Below, piece after piece: positions 16,932 to 25,823 of a stretch of 64,000 nucleotides of DNA (position 1 is its first letter; each line of letters begins with the position of its first letter). A model generated the notes under the pieces. The model was not told where the DNA came from. It made no database searches and worked only from the letters and a program-made list of their open reading frames with translations. The stretch is from Paraglaciecola sp. 20A4 (GTDB taxonomy: Bacteria > Pseudomonadota > Gammaproteobacteria > Enterobacterales > Alteromonadaceae): NCBI RefSeq assembly GCF_011378905.1, contig NZ_WTPY01000005.1, forward strand, positions 203,252 to 267,251. The letters are read 5' to 3'. The position numbers and the translations under genes were made by a program.

Positions 16932-18929
16932 CTAGTCTTTAACTAGGTCTGTTAGTACCTGCATATTGATTGGTTTTAAAATAAATTTGGAAATGTCGGC
17001 TTCCTTCATCTTAGTGTTGTCGGGCTGCTCACCACTTAGAATGACCATTTCGACTTGCGGTGCGCTCTGACGCAATTCTTTCGCTAAGCTCAAGCCATCT
17101 GCATCAGGCAAGTTTAAATCCATTAATACTTTACTCCAGTCGTTTCGCTGCTTGAAAATATCAACACATTCTTTTCCTGTATGGGCAATATGGACCGATA
17201 CACCTAAGTTTTTAAGCAATAACGCAGTAATATCAGCCGCATCTACATCGTCTTCTACCAACAATATATGCTGCTGTTCGCTGCATTTCCCTTGAGATGA
17301 CTCATCGCTTACTATCTCGTTGGGGGAATCACTATTTTGACTCTGTGATTCACTCAGTTGAACAGCTAAATACGAATTGAGCACACTCATCAATGCATCA
17401 GGATTGATCGGCTTTTCTAAAACATGGGTAAACCCTTGGGAAATTAATTGGTCGCGAACTCCTTTCATTGTAGCAGCAGTCATAGCTACCACCGGCGCAG
17501 CAATACCGCTTTGGCGTATCTGCTTAATTGCTTCAGATCCGTCCATCACTGGCATATGTATATCAATCAATACTAGATCGTAGGGCTGGCCATCATTATG
17601 TGCATCCGTTATTTTGTCTAACGCCTCTAAACCATTTTTGCCATATTCCACCCGCAGCCCAGTATTTGATACCATATGCCCGACTAGCATACGAATGTCA
17701 TTGACGTCATCCACCACAAGTACTTTCCCTTGATAACGTGGAGTCTTTACGTCTTTAACAACCAATGGCTTCGCATCAAATTTAAGCCGTTCATGGGATA
17801 CTTCGCTTATATCACCGGTCTGAATATGCGCGGTGAAACAGCTACCAGAACCAAATACCGATTCTAACCTCATGTCACCACCCATTTTGGCCACCAACTC
17901 GGTACATATAGCCAAGCCTAAACCACTACCACCTTGTCGACGAGATACAACGTCAGCCACTTGTTCAAATGGCTTAAACACACTACCCAGTTGTTCTTTG
18001 GGGATACCAATACCCGTATCCGATACTGAAAAATAGAGTAATTCAGCACCTTGTTGCTTGTCACACCAAAGCCTAAGCGTTACTCCACCTTGCTCGGTAA
18101 ATTTGATCGCATTACTGATGAGGTTAATCAGTACCTGACGAAAACGGGTTGCGTCGGTATTGATCTTTAGGGGTAAGGGAGTATCTGAACTGACCGTAAG
18201 CCTAAGATTTTTATCTACTGCAGGAATACTCATTAAGGCGTATACGTCAGCTATTAGCGCATCTAGATTCACTTCGCTGATGTTCAATTCTAGTTTGTCA
18301 GCTGCAATTTTTGACAAATCCAGCATGTTATTTAGCAAGCTTAATAAATGCTTACTGTTACTCAATACGATCCCAAGCTCAGCATGGGCAGTCTGGCCAA
18401 TTTGTGAGTCCATCAGTAGCTCGGTATAACCCAAAATAGATGTGAGCGGCGTACGTAACTCGTGACTAAGGTGAGCTAAAAATCGGTCTTTAGAGCGATT
18501 TTCGGCCTCTGCTTTTAAGCGATCAACACGCTCTTTTTCAATCTCGCGACGTGCAAGAGCATAACGGATGGCTCTGGCGAAACGACTGCTGTTTAATTCA
18601 CTTTTAATAATATAGTCAACCGCACCTGCATCCAGTGCGGCCATATCAACTTCTTCGTCAGCTTGACCGGTCAACATGATAATAGGGGAAGTAAACCCTG
18701 CCTCAATACCCAGCTTTAAAACGCTTAACCCGTTTTCCGCGCCTAACTGATAGTCAAGTAAGCAGATATCATGGCGATTTTGTGCCATTTCAGCTAAGGC
18801 GTCATGCTGATTAGTCACCCAATCAATCTCAAACTCTAGGGTACTTAATTGCTCAATATAATCTCGCGTTAAGATATAATCATCTTCATCGTCTTCGACC
18901 AAAAGCAAACGTGAAATTGAATTAGACAT
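16932..18929 (-). CDS. Hybrid sensor histidine kinase, REC-HisKA-HATPase-REC-REC
   Basis: This 665-residue cytoplasmic kinase has no membrane segment. In order: receiver 1 (about 7-122, phosphoacceptor Asp59 in LLDYQLG); HisKA with His156 in LAHLSHELRTPL; HATPase (about 255-375, with LINLISNAIKFTE, SDTGIGIP and GGSGLGLAI); receiver 2 (about 400-515, IDIHMPVMDG, EKPINPDAL); receiver 3 (about 545-660, LMDLNLPDADG, LKPINMQVL). Being led by a receiver, it probably takes signals from a partner kinase rather than sensing itself. It is the last gene of a five-gene minus-strand signalling operon, 21 bases after a single-domain receiver. Confidence 0.94.
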   Translation of the reverse strand: MSNSISRLLLVEDDEDDYILTRDYIEQLSTLEFEIDWVTNQHDALAEMAQNRHDICLLDYQLGAENGLSVLKLGIEAGFTSPIIMLTGQADEEVDMAALDAGAVDYIIKSELNSSRFARAIRYALARREIEKERVDRLKAEAENRSKDRFLAHLSHELRTPLTSILGYTELLMDSQIGQTAHAELGIVLSNSKHLLSLLNNMLDLSKIAADKLELNISEVNLDALIADVYALMSIPAVDKNLRLTVSSDTPLPLKINTDATRFRQVLINLISNAIKFTEQGGVTLRLWCDKQQGAELLYFSVSDTGIGIPKEQLGSVFKPFEQVADVVSRRQGGSGLGLAICTELVAKMGGDMRLESVFGSGSCFTAHIQTGDISEVSHERLKFDAKPLVVKDVKTPRYQGKVLVVDDVNDIRMLVGHMVSNTGLRVEYGKNGLEALDKITDAHNDGQPYDLVLIDIHMPVMDGSEAIKQIRQSGIAAPVVAMTAATMKGVRDQLISQGFTHVLEKPINPDALMSVLNSYLAVQLSESQSQNSDSPNEIVSDESSQGKCSEQQHILLVEDDVDAADITALLLKNLGVSVHIAHTGKECVDIFKQRNDWSKVLMDLNLPDADGLSLAKELRQSAPQVEMVILSGEQPDNTKMKEADISKFILKPINMQVLTDLVKD

Positions 18930-18950
18930 GGTTGCCTACTCGCCTCTGGT

Positions 18951-19409
18951 TCACCCGTTATTCACGGGTAATTCAACAAACTCTACCCAGTATTTGCCGA
19001 GCGCGCTCATTAACGCTACTAATCCGTCGAATGTGACAGGTTTAGTAATATATGACGCTGCACCTAGGTCGTAGCCCTTAATCATATCTTCCTCTTGCGC
19101 TGACGTGGTCAAGATAACAATAGGAATACTGCGCAGTCCAGGGTCAAGTTTAATTTGCTGTAATGCTTCTCTGCCATCCATACGGGGCATATTTAAATCT
19201 AATAATATAAGGCCCGGTCGCGGGGCGGCGTCCTTATCACTGTACTTGCCTTCTCGTCGCAAAAATTCTAATAATTCTACACCGTCTTCAACACAGTGTA
19301 GCTCATTCAATACACGGCTTTCTCGCAGGGCGTCTTGCGCCAGTAAGCGATCATCTTCATCATCATCGGCCATCAATATTACTATCGGTTTTGCTTTTGA
19401 ATAAGGCAC
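18951..19409 (-). CDS. Single-domain response regulator (Rcp1/CheY-like), 152 aa
   Basis: This is a lone receiver domain: acidic pocket ADDDEDD (residues 14-20), phosphoacceptor Asp71 in LILLDLNMPRMDGREAL, and conserved Thr and Lys in VILTTSAQEEDM and YITKPVTF. Stand-alone receivers of this type serve bacteriophytochrome-like kinases such as the one encoded just upstream. The start is GTG at 19407-19409, one base after the kinase stop, with GGAG 6 bases upstream inside the kinase's last codons. A longer frame opening at 19511 would overlap the kinase by about 100 bases and is not needed. Confidence 0.93.
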   Translation of the reverse strand: MPYSKAKPIVILMADDDEDDRLLAQDALRESRVLNELHCVEDGVELLEFLRREGKYSDKDAAPRPGLILLDLNMPRMDGREALQQIKLDPGLRSIPIVILTTSAQEEDMIKGYDLGAASYITKPVTFDGLVALMSALGKYWVEFVELPVNNG

Positions 19410-19410
19410 T

Positions 19411-20892
19411 CTATTCTCCCATATATTTGTTAACGACCGCTTCAATTGGCAAAGTAACAATAAACGTTGCACCCTCATTAGGTACGCTGTGCGCGGTAAT
19501 TGTTCCTCCATGGCGCTCTACTATTCGTCGACAAACGGCTAAGCCGATACCTGTCCCCTTGTAAGCGGTTCGCCCATGTAAGCGCTGAAACGGTGAAAAA
19601 ATTTTATCAGCATAAGTCTGTTCAAACCCAATGCCATTGTCTTTTATAGTAATGATACAACTGGGCACATCGATATGCTGTAATTCATCATAAATATCTT
19701 TTTGTTCGACCGACACATCTATCAGCGGTGCCTGATCAACGTTACGAAATTTTAAACCATTCGACAGTACGTTTAAAAACAGTTGATATATTTGGCTCGG
19801 ATCCGCACACACTCTAGGTAGAGGGGCCACGTTTATCTGGGCATCACTCTCTTTAATGGCTATTTCGAGATCACCCAGCACCTCTTCAAATACCTCATCT
19901 AACTCCACCTCAACGAAATCCTTTCCTCGAGTGGTAATACGAGAAAACTCGAGCAAATCATTGATTAACGTGGACATTCTAAACGCGGCAGTGGTCATTC
20001 GTTTAATATAATCCACACCCCGCTCGTCAAGTTTATCTTTATAAATGGTGGTTAACCTATCGCTAAAGGCCTGAATTTTTCGTAGCGGTTCTTGTAAGTC
20101 ATGAGAGGCCACAAAAGCAAAGTCTTCTAGCTCCCGATTACTACGCGAAAGTTCCTCAGAATAGATTGTTAGTTCTTGGGTTCGCTGAGCCACTTTGTCG
20201 AGCAACTGTTCGTTTTGCTCTTCCAACCCTTCTTGGTAACGGGTGCTGATACGCAAGTTAATGCGCGCCATCAAAAACATACCAATGACAAGCAAACCAC
20301 TGGTAATTGCTGATACGCCAAAATTGACCTTAGCGTCACGTTGAATAGTTTCTAATTCGCTATACAAAGTGCGCCTGTGTGCGTACTCCTTATCAACAAG
20401 CAGTTTGATGTTTTTCCGAATTTCTCGATATAAGTCACGACCGCGATTAGTCATTACTTGCCGTAACGCCGACTTCTCTCGTTCTCGTAGCGCCAAATCA
20501 ACGGTACTCGTTAGCTCATGTATTTTGGCATCAACGAGTATAAGCAACTCGTCTATCAGCTCTTTTTGGCTACCAATATCCGACTTGATTTCACGCACCT
20601 GCTTTATTTTTGCATCTAAACTTTGTAGCTCGGTATGGTAAGGATTCAGATACTCTTCATACTCAGTCAATAAGTAACCGCGCTGGCCAGATTCCGCGAC
20701 CACCACAGATAAATGTAAGCTTTCTAACCGCATAATGATGTTACTGGTTTTATCGAGACTGGTTTGCACCGACGACAATTGGTTTACCGTGCCTAAAGCA
20801 ATAGATAAGTTAATGCCGATAATCCCCACCACTATGATGGAGATAATGACCCAAGTCGCAGTGGTGTTACCAAATAATCGTTTAACGCGCAT
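19411..20892 (-). CDS. CHASE3-domain sensor histidine kinase
   Basis: The 493 residues comprise TM1 (about 12-34), a periplasmic CHASE3 domain (about 38-188, with ESGQRGYLLTEYEEYL), TM2 (about 192-210), a coiled linker, HisKA with His264 in FAFVASHDLQEPLRKIQAF, and HATPase (about 365-485, VLSNGLKFRN, IKDNGIGFE, KGTGIGLAVCRRI). The H-box type with SHDLQEPL is that of phytochrome-like kinases paired with single receivers, and such a receiver gene follows after one base. The CHASE3 ligand is unknown. AAGGAC precedes the ATG. It is the third gene of the operon. Confidence 0.95.
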   Translation of the reverse strand: MRVKRLFGNTTATWVIISIIVVGIIGINLSIALGTVNQLSSVQTSLDKTSNIIMRLESLHLSVVVAESGQRGYLLTEYEEYLNPYHTELQSLDAKIKQVREIKSDIGSQKELIDELLILVDAKIHELTSTVDLALREREKSALRQVMTNRGRDLYREIRKNIKLLVDKEYAHRRTLYSELETIQRDAKVNFGVSAITSGLLVIGMFLMARINLRISTRYQEGLEEQNEQLLDKVAQRTQELTIYSEELSRSNRELEDFAFVASHDLQEPLRKIQAFSDRLTTIYKDKLDERGVDYIKRMTTAAFRMSTLINDLLEFSRITTRGKDFVEVELDEVFEEVLGDLEIAIKESDAQINVAPLPRVCADPSQIYQLFLNVLSNGLKFRNVDQAPLIDVSVEQKDIYDELQHIDVPSCIITIKDNGIGFEQTYADKIFSPFQRLHGRTAYKGTGIGLAVCRRIVERHGGTITAHSVPNEGATFIVTLPIEAVVNKYMGE

Positions 20893-20946
20893 GTTCGTCC
20901 TTTAATGTGGCCTTACTTCGCAGTGACTAAGCCAATGAAAAGAATA

Positions 20947-21180
20947 TTACGACTGTGCAATAGAGCGCGAATGCTCTGCTAATTTTTGCAAGGCAGCGCT
21001 GCTGTCTTGACAGGCAACCAATATTTTATCTAATGCGGCGATGGCTTTTTCTTTGGGCATATCGTTTTCCAATACCAGTTTCACCATTTCTGCCTGCATC
21101 GAAATACGGTTTAGTGGATTGCGCACATCATGAATTAATGAATTAGTGGTCGGTGATTGTGCGTCTTGTGTTGGTTGCAT
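20947..21180 (-). CDS. Stand-alone HisKA-like mini-protein (IHDVRNPLN), 77 aa
   Basis: The 77 residues are mainly two predicted helices. Helix 1 carries LIHDVRNPLNRISMQAEMV with His17, close to the H-box of HisKA dimerisation domains; helix 2 contains ILVACQDSSAALQKL. There is no ATPase domain, so it cannot autophosphorylate alone. It may be a phosphotransfer, docking or dimer-decoy partner. It lies 3 bases after the sigma-54 regulator gene, whose stop is followed by its ATG, with GGGG as ribosome site. A second protein of this kind is encoded at 54560-54781 and shares nine identical residues at the His plus a Cys in helix 2. Confidence 0.8.
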   Translation of the reverse strand: MQPTQDAQSPTTNSLIHDVRNPLNRISMQAEMVKLVLENDMPKEKAIAALDKILVACQDSSAALQKLAEHSRSIAQS

Positions 21181-21183
21181 AGA

Positions 21184-22515
21184 TTACCCCTGAGCCTGGC
21201 TTTCCCAAGCATTTAAGCGGTTATATAAAGTTTTGGTACTAATACCGAGCATTTCAGCAGCTAAGGTTTTATTGCCTTCAACTTTCTCTAAGGTCACGCG
21301 AATAAGCTCTTTTTCAACATCGTCAATGGTTTGTCCTGCCGTAACCTGATTCGATGCAGTCTGACTTTTAGCAAAAGGTGACTCAAAATTCTTGGGCAAC
21401 ATAATATGGCTCGTAGCCGGGTCGCTCATGATAAACGCTCGGTGAATAGCATGGCGCAGCTCTCGAATGTTACCTGGCCAACCATAAGCTTTAAGTTGAT
21501 CGAGCTGGGCATTCTGCCATGCAAAATTAGTCTCATTTTCTGCATTTAACTGCTCAATAAACGCGGTAGCTAACAATGGAATATCCGCTAAGCGCTCACG
21601 CAGTGGCGGAATCGTGATAGGGAATACGGCCAAACGAAAATAAATGTCTTCGCGCAGTACTTTGCTCAGCGCGATTTCTTCGACCGTGCGATTAGTGGCT
21701 GATATAACACGGCAATCAACTGGCGTATCTTTTATAGCACCAACTCGAGTAACGCGCTTACTTTCGAGCACCCGTAACAAGTTCGGTTGCATTTCCAGTG
21801 GCATTTCGGTGATTTCATCAAGAAATAGCGTACCACCTTGTGCTTGTTCAAATACCCCTATCTTTCGCCCCACGGCACCGGTAAATGATCCTTTCTCATG
21901 GCCAAATAACTCACTGCCGATCAGCTCTCGTGATAACGCACCACAGTTAGTTGCGACCAGCGGGCCTTCGAAATTACTGGCAGTGTGGATAGCATGGGCG
22001 ACGACTTCTTTGCCGACACCACTTTCGCCCATGAGCATAACGTTAGCATTGGTTTTGCCCACCCGCTCTATCATCTCGTATAGCTCTTGCATAGGTGCAG
22101 ACTCACCAACTAAGCAGTCAAAGTGCTTAGTAATGGACGATGATTTAGCCTTTTTAATGGCTTTGGATTTACCTGACAAAACCTGCTCTAAATCTTCTCG
22201 CTGCAGGGGCTTAACAAGGTAATTGACATTAGGCCCGCACATGCCAGCGATGATACTTTTGACCGATGGATGCCCTGTAATCAAGGTCACAAAAGGTACT
22301 TTAGTTTGGGTATTTAATTTATCTATTAAATGCAATGCACTGCCATCTGGCAGCATAAAATCGAGCAGTATATGATCAAACTGTTGAAACTCTATACAGC
22401 TGTAGGCTTCTTCCAAGCAGTTGGCAACTTCTACGTCGTGACCTAAAAACTCGATAATATTACTGGCTACGTCGGTAAATTCCTTATCATCATCGACTAA
22501 TAATATTTGAGACAC
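21184..22515 (-). CDS. Sigma-54-dependent response regulator (NtrC/AtoC type)
   Basis: The 443 residues comprise a receiver (1-115, phosphoacceptor Asp52 in ILLDFMLPDG), an AAA+ ATPase (about 133-365, Walker A GESGVGKE, Walker B GTLFLDEI) and a Fis-type helix-turn-helix (about 398-440, EKVEGNKTLAAEMLGISTKTLYNRL). The sigma-54 contact loop reads GSFTGA rather than the usual GAFTGA, keeping the Phe-Thr-Gly-Ala core. The start is GTG at 22513-22515 with AAGGAA upstream. It is the first gene of the five-gene operon, so it probably controls its own transcription; a sigma-54-like promoter lies upstream. Confidence 0.95.
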   Translation of the reverse strand: MSQILLVDDDKEFTDVASNIIEFLGHDVEVANCLEEAYSCIEFQQFDHILLDFMLPDGSALHLIDKLNTQTKVPFVTLITGHPSVKSIIAGMCGPNVNYLVKPLQREDLEQVLSGKSKAIKKAKSSSITKHFDCLVGESAPMQELYEMIERVGKTNANVMLMGESGVGKEVVAHAIHTASNFEGPLVATNCGALSRELIGSELFGHEKGSFTGAVGRKIGVFEQAQGGTLFLDEITEMPLEMQPNLLRVLESKRVTRVGAIKDTPVDCRVISATNRTVEEIALSKVLREDIYFRLAVFPITIPPLRERLADIPLLATAFIEQLNAENETNFAWQNAQLDQLKAYGWPGNIRELRHAIHRAFIMSDPATSHIMLPKNFESPFAKSQTASNQVTAGQTIDDVEKELIRVTLEKVEGNKTLAAEMLGISTKTLYNRLNAWESQAQG

Positions 22516-22663
22516 GTGGATTCCTTTTTTGTTGAGTAACTGTTAATTCAGTTTCTAGCTATATTTCTTATCTAGGGTCTATCGACCGTTGTGATTAGCT
22601 AACCTATTTAACAACCACCGGTGAGTAGGTTGGCTGATCATTCGAGAATGTAATGTGGATAGT

Positions 22664-22679
22664 AGCATCGCACCTGCCA
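22664..22679 (-). promoter_or_regulatory. Candidate sigma-54 (-24/-12) promoter
   Basis: Read on the minus strand the sequence is TGGCAGGTGCGATGCT. GG and GC are separated by 10 bases, with TGGCA and TGC elements as in the consensus TGGCACN5TTGCA, though with two mismatches. Transcription would begin about 135 bases before the sigma-54 activator gene. Confidence 0.4.
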
Positions 22680-22849
22680 TATTATCACATCGATTTTTTG
22701 TAAATAGTGTCGCTAGGGAGCTATCTCGGAAAATTTCACAACGGAGTTAGGTAAGCAACACTTAGGCCAAAACGACTCACACGCAATAATTAACGCGTAG
22801 GATCACCTAGCGATAGTAATTATTAAGCTATTTCTTAGCCGCGAAAACC

Positions 22850-22875
22850 AAAAAAGCCTGTCATTGACAGGCTTT
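22850..22875 (-). terminator. Terminator of the RimK-like/GNAT-C39 operon
   Basis: The arms AAAGCCTGT and ACAGGCTTT enclose a 5-base loop, followed on the minus strand by a T6 run. It lies 18 bases after the stop of the GNAT-C39 gene. Confidence 0.88.
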
Positions 22876-22893
22876 AAACTATTGTTTTTGAAA

Positions 22894-24093
22894 CTATTTT
22901 GATATTAACAAAGCGGTACGCAACTTACTCTTACCAAATGCAGACATACTATAAAAATCTTCACGAGCAATGGGAATATGCTGACAGTCCATGGGCTGCG
23001 GATGTAAATCGTCTGGATCGGGGTCGTGTAGGTACAAACAATCTTCATCAATGTGTGTAACTGTTACCCAATGCGGTATTTTTTTCCCATCGAGCTGATA
23101 GGTGCTAATTAGGCTGATAACCGCAGCCCCTTTACTCAAGCCCTTTTGCAACGCGTTTACGTCAGGATCCGAGTAAATTATTTTTATCCCTAAATGCTTG
23201 GCTTGTTGTAAAAATTGCCTATCTACCGCCTGCATAATGTATTTTTTATGTTCACTGCGGACACCATCAATGAATAGCGGGGCTTTGGTGTTCACGTAAG
23301 CAGTAACTGAATACCCACGCTGATGTGCAGCCAACGCTAACCCAATGGGGTGACAGCCACCGTGACCGGATGTCATAAATATGGTTGTTGCTTGACGCCA
23401 TATGTCCAATTCCAGAGACTGTGACATATCCAACTCGTTATTCAGGTTTGCCATAGCCATCATTAAAGCCGACGGCCCGCAAGTAAACTCTGTAGTTTGC
23501 TTATACCAAGGATAAGCGGGCAATGTTTGCAATGACAGACTCTGACGAATCGGCTTTTGCATACGTAACGCATCAATTGAACCTTGGTAGTAATTAGCAT
23601 ACGTACCAAAAGTGCGATATCCCAAGCTCTCGTATAGCTTAATTGCCCCCGTATTATTGGTGGCTACTTCAAGGCGCATAAACAATTTATCTTGTTCTAA
23701 GGTTTTTTCCTCAAGTGCAAGCAGTAGCTTTTTACCCACACCCAAACCTTGAGCATGACTGCTCACTGCAATGGAATAAAGCCGTGCCAATCGCGTACCT
23801 TTACGCATAATGACCAAGCCATAACCGAGCAAAATGTCATTATGGGTTGCCACCATAAACACTCTGTGACTATCAGTTGCTTTAAGCCAATGCAGCAAAC
23901 GGCGCTGACTTAATCGGTCTGACTCAAAACTAGCATTTTCCAACTCCACTAGCTGAGCAATATCATCCAGCTCGGCACCGCGAATAGTCAACGCGCTTTT
24001 TTTATTTATACCACTTTCTTTTGCATTGCCCCCAGTAGGAGCAATACGTGTGGGTAGGCTGCTTTTGTATTGTTTTTTGTGCCCAGTGGACAT
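22894..24093 (-). CDS. GNAT acetyltransferase fused to peptidase C39-like domain
   Basis: The protein has 399 residues. The N-terminal third (about 30-165) is a GNAT domain of RimI type (RLYSIAVSSHAQGLGVGKKLL is the acetyl-CoA loop, and NTGAIKLYESLGYRTFG follows). The C-terminal part (about 180-390) is a papain-like C39-type domain with the catalytic Cys in TTEFTCGPSALMMAMANL, His in PHWVTVTHID and Asp in LHDPDPDD. C39 domains usually cut double-glycine leader peptides. Its ATG is one base after the stop of the RimK-like gene, with GAGG 8 bases upstream. The pairing is a recurring but experimentally obscure arrangement, perhaps making and cutting a peptide modification. Confidence 0.9.
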   Translation of the reverse strand: MSTGHKKQYKSSLPTRIAPTGGNAKESGINKKSALTIRGAELDDIAQLVELENASFESDRLSQRRLLHWLKATDSHRVFMVATHNDILLGYGLVIMRKGTRLARLYSIAVSSHAQGLGVGKKLLLALEEKTLEQDKLFMRLEVATNNTGAIKLYESLGYRTFGTYANYYQGSIDALRMQKPIRQSLSLQTLPAYPWYKQTTEFTCGPSALMMAMANLNNELDMSQSLELDIWRQATTIFMTSGHGGCHPIGLALAAHQRGYSVTAYVNTKAPLFIDGVRSEHKKYIMQAVDRQFLQQAKHLGIKIIYSDPDVNALQKGLSKGAAVISLISTYQLDGKKIPHWVTVTHIDEDCLYLHDPDPDDLHPQPMDCQHIPIAREDFYSMSAFGKSKLRTALLISK

Positions 24094-24094
24094 C

Positions 24095-25561
24095 TTATTT
24101 GCCTCGTAACTCAAGGCGGTTAGCGAATTCTTGCATCACCAACATATATAACTCTTTACCTAAGTATAAGTCCTCAACTTTAGACTCTAAGCTTGGGTTG
24201 TCATTCACTTCAATCACGTAAACTTGATTGTTAACTTGTTTAATATCCACCCCATACAAACCTTTACCAACAATAGAGCTGGCTTTAACAGCAGCGTCAA
24301 GCACCGGCTTAGGCACTTCGAAAGTCGGTAGCGTCTCAAAGTCACCTGAGAAGTGTTTCTTTGAACTATGATTGTAAATTTGCCAATGGTTACGGGCCAT
24401 AAAGTAACGGCACGCGTATATCGCACGACCATTTAATACCCCAATGCGCCAATCAAAATCTGTGTACACAAATTCCTGTATCAGCACTAACGCTGATTGG
24501 CGTAACATTTCTACCAATTTCAACTTTAATTCAACCAAGTTTTCGACTTTGAATACACCGATTGAAAACGAACTTTCTGGCAACTTTAATACCATCGGAT
24601 AGTTAAACTCTGCTTCCATCAATTCACAGGTTTCGTCACTTGAATTGGACACAAATCGACTTTTAGGTGACGGCACTTTGTTGTAGCTAAAGGCATCATG
24701 TAAAAACACCTTGTTGCAACAACGCAAAATAGAGGTCGCATCATCTATCACTTCAAGCCCTTCTTGCTCGCCTTTACGAGCAAGTTGGTAGGTATGGTGA
24801 TTAATTGCCGTCGTTTCACGAATAAACAAAGCGTCGAACTGACTGATCATTGGCCCTTGTTTAGCGGTAATTACTTCTGCGTTTATACCTACTTGCTCAG
24901 CAGCTTTAACAAAGTTTTGGATCGCTTTAGGGTCGCTAGGAGCGGTTTTTTCTTCCGGGTTTACCAGAATAGCCATATCCCAACGAAAACGTTTTTTGTT
25001 ACTACGACTACGCCAATACTTTTGAGTGAAATGCTCTAAACGTTCAGCAAATAACGGCCACAAGCTGGAGTCTATTTCACGAATACCTAACGCTTGAGGT
25101 TGCACGCTTAAACCTTTTTCATCTCGGGTAAACGATAAACGCAAAATAGGCGCAGGAAAGCGCTCAAAAATATGCTTAGCAATACGCTTGTGACGTTCAT
25201 TTTGTGACCAGCCGAAAAACACTAAAATTTCCGCCGGTAATTCATCACCGATATGTGCATATAAATCAGTGCTCATATACTTTGGCACAGGCGTTAGCAT
25301 ATTAGCTTGATCAGTTAACGACTCGCTCAAATCATTAATGGTGTTCACACTCGGCAACACTTTATGCTGGCGCGCTTCAGCCAATAAAGAGCAGTAGTAA
25401 CCCTGGCTCAAATATTTATCAGTATCACATAAGTTAATAATACGTGTTTTTGGCTCACCTACCTTTGGGTAATCAGCAAGATATTGGGCAAAATCAATAA
25501 CCGTGGCATCCAAACTAGGGAAGCCATCGGCATTATCTACAACAACGATAGTTTTAAACAT
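24095..25561 (-). CDS. RimK-like ATP-grasp ligase with RLAN N-terminal domain
   Basis: The 488 residues comprise a Rossmann-like N-terminal domain (about 1-195, ending near FRWDMAILVNPEE) and an ATP-grasp domain (about 205-480). Visible in the latter are VLKLPESSFSIGVFKV, QEFVYTDFDWRIGVLNG and the Mg-binding YVIEVNDNPSLES. RimK relatives ligate an amino acid, often glutamate, to a carboxylate; the acceptor here is unknown. The ATG at 25559-25561 is chosen because GGAG stands 9 bases before it; a TTG five codons upstream overlaps that site. It is the first gene of a two-gene operon with the GNAT-C39 protein. No precursor peptide gene was found beside it. Confidence 0.9.
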   Translation of the reverse strand: MFKTIVVVDNADGFPSLDATVIDFAQYLADYPKVGEPKTRIINLCDTDKYLSQGYYCSLLAEARQHKVLPSVNTINDLSESLTDQANMLTPVPKYMSTDLYAHIGDELPAEILVFFGWSQNERHKRIAKHIFERFPAPILRLSFTRDEKGLSVQPQALGIREIDSSLWPLFAERLEHFTQKYWRSRSNKKRFRWDMAILVNPEEKTAPSDPKAIQNFVKAAEQVGINAEVITAKQGPMISQFDALFIRETTAINHHTYQLARKGEQEGLEVIDDATSILRCCNKVFLHDAFSYNKVPSPKSRFVSNSSDETCELMEAEFNYPMVLKLPESSFSIGVFKVENLVELKLKLVEMLRQSALVLIQEFVYTDFDWRIGVLNGRAIYACRYFMARNHWQIYNHSSKKHFSGDFETLPTFEVPKPVLDAAVKASSIVGKGLYGVDIKQVNNQVYVIEVNDNPSLESKVEDLYLGKELYMLVMQEFANRLELRGK

Positions 25562-25823
25562 TTTACAGCGCTCCAAATAGCAATTTGACTTGTATTTAGG
25601 ACACTAAAAAGTGCAACAAGCCAAGCAAAATCAATTAGTTAATCAACAGCTCATGCTTGCCACATCGGTAGGATGGTCTGGGCAATGATATTGGTGCGGA
25701 ATATAGGCGTTACGTAGATTAAATCAACATTTTTTTGCAAAAAAATGATAATAATTTTTATTAAAAATGAGGCTCAAAAGTAAGCTTCAAGATAGCAATA
25801 TAAAATCATTTAAAAACAAAAGC

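Larger units (their letters stand above)
22516..22893. other. 378-base region upstream of the signalling operon
   Basis: Apart from the sigma-54-like promoter (22664-22679) and the terminator of the GNAT-C39 gene (22850-22875), both listed separately, nothing coding is seen. Confidence 0.5.

Noticed and set aside
18951..19511. Longer start for the single receiver at 19511
   Set aside because: It overlaps the kinase gene by 100 bases, and the GTG at 19407-19409 has a well-placed GGAG.
25743..25765. AT-rich stretch resembling a Fur box
   Set aside because: It has only scattered GATAAT-like bases in a very AT-rich gap, and no iron genes lie beside it.
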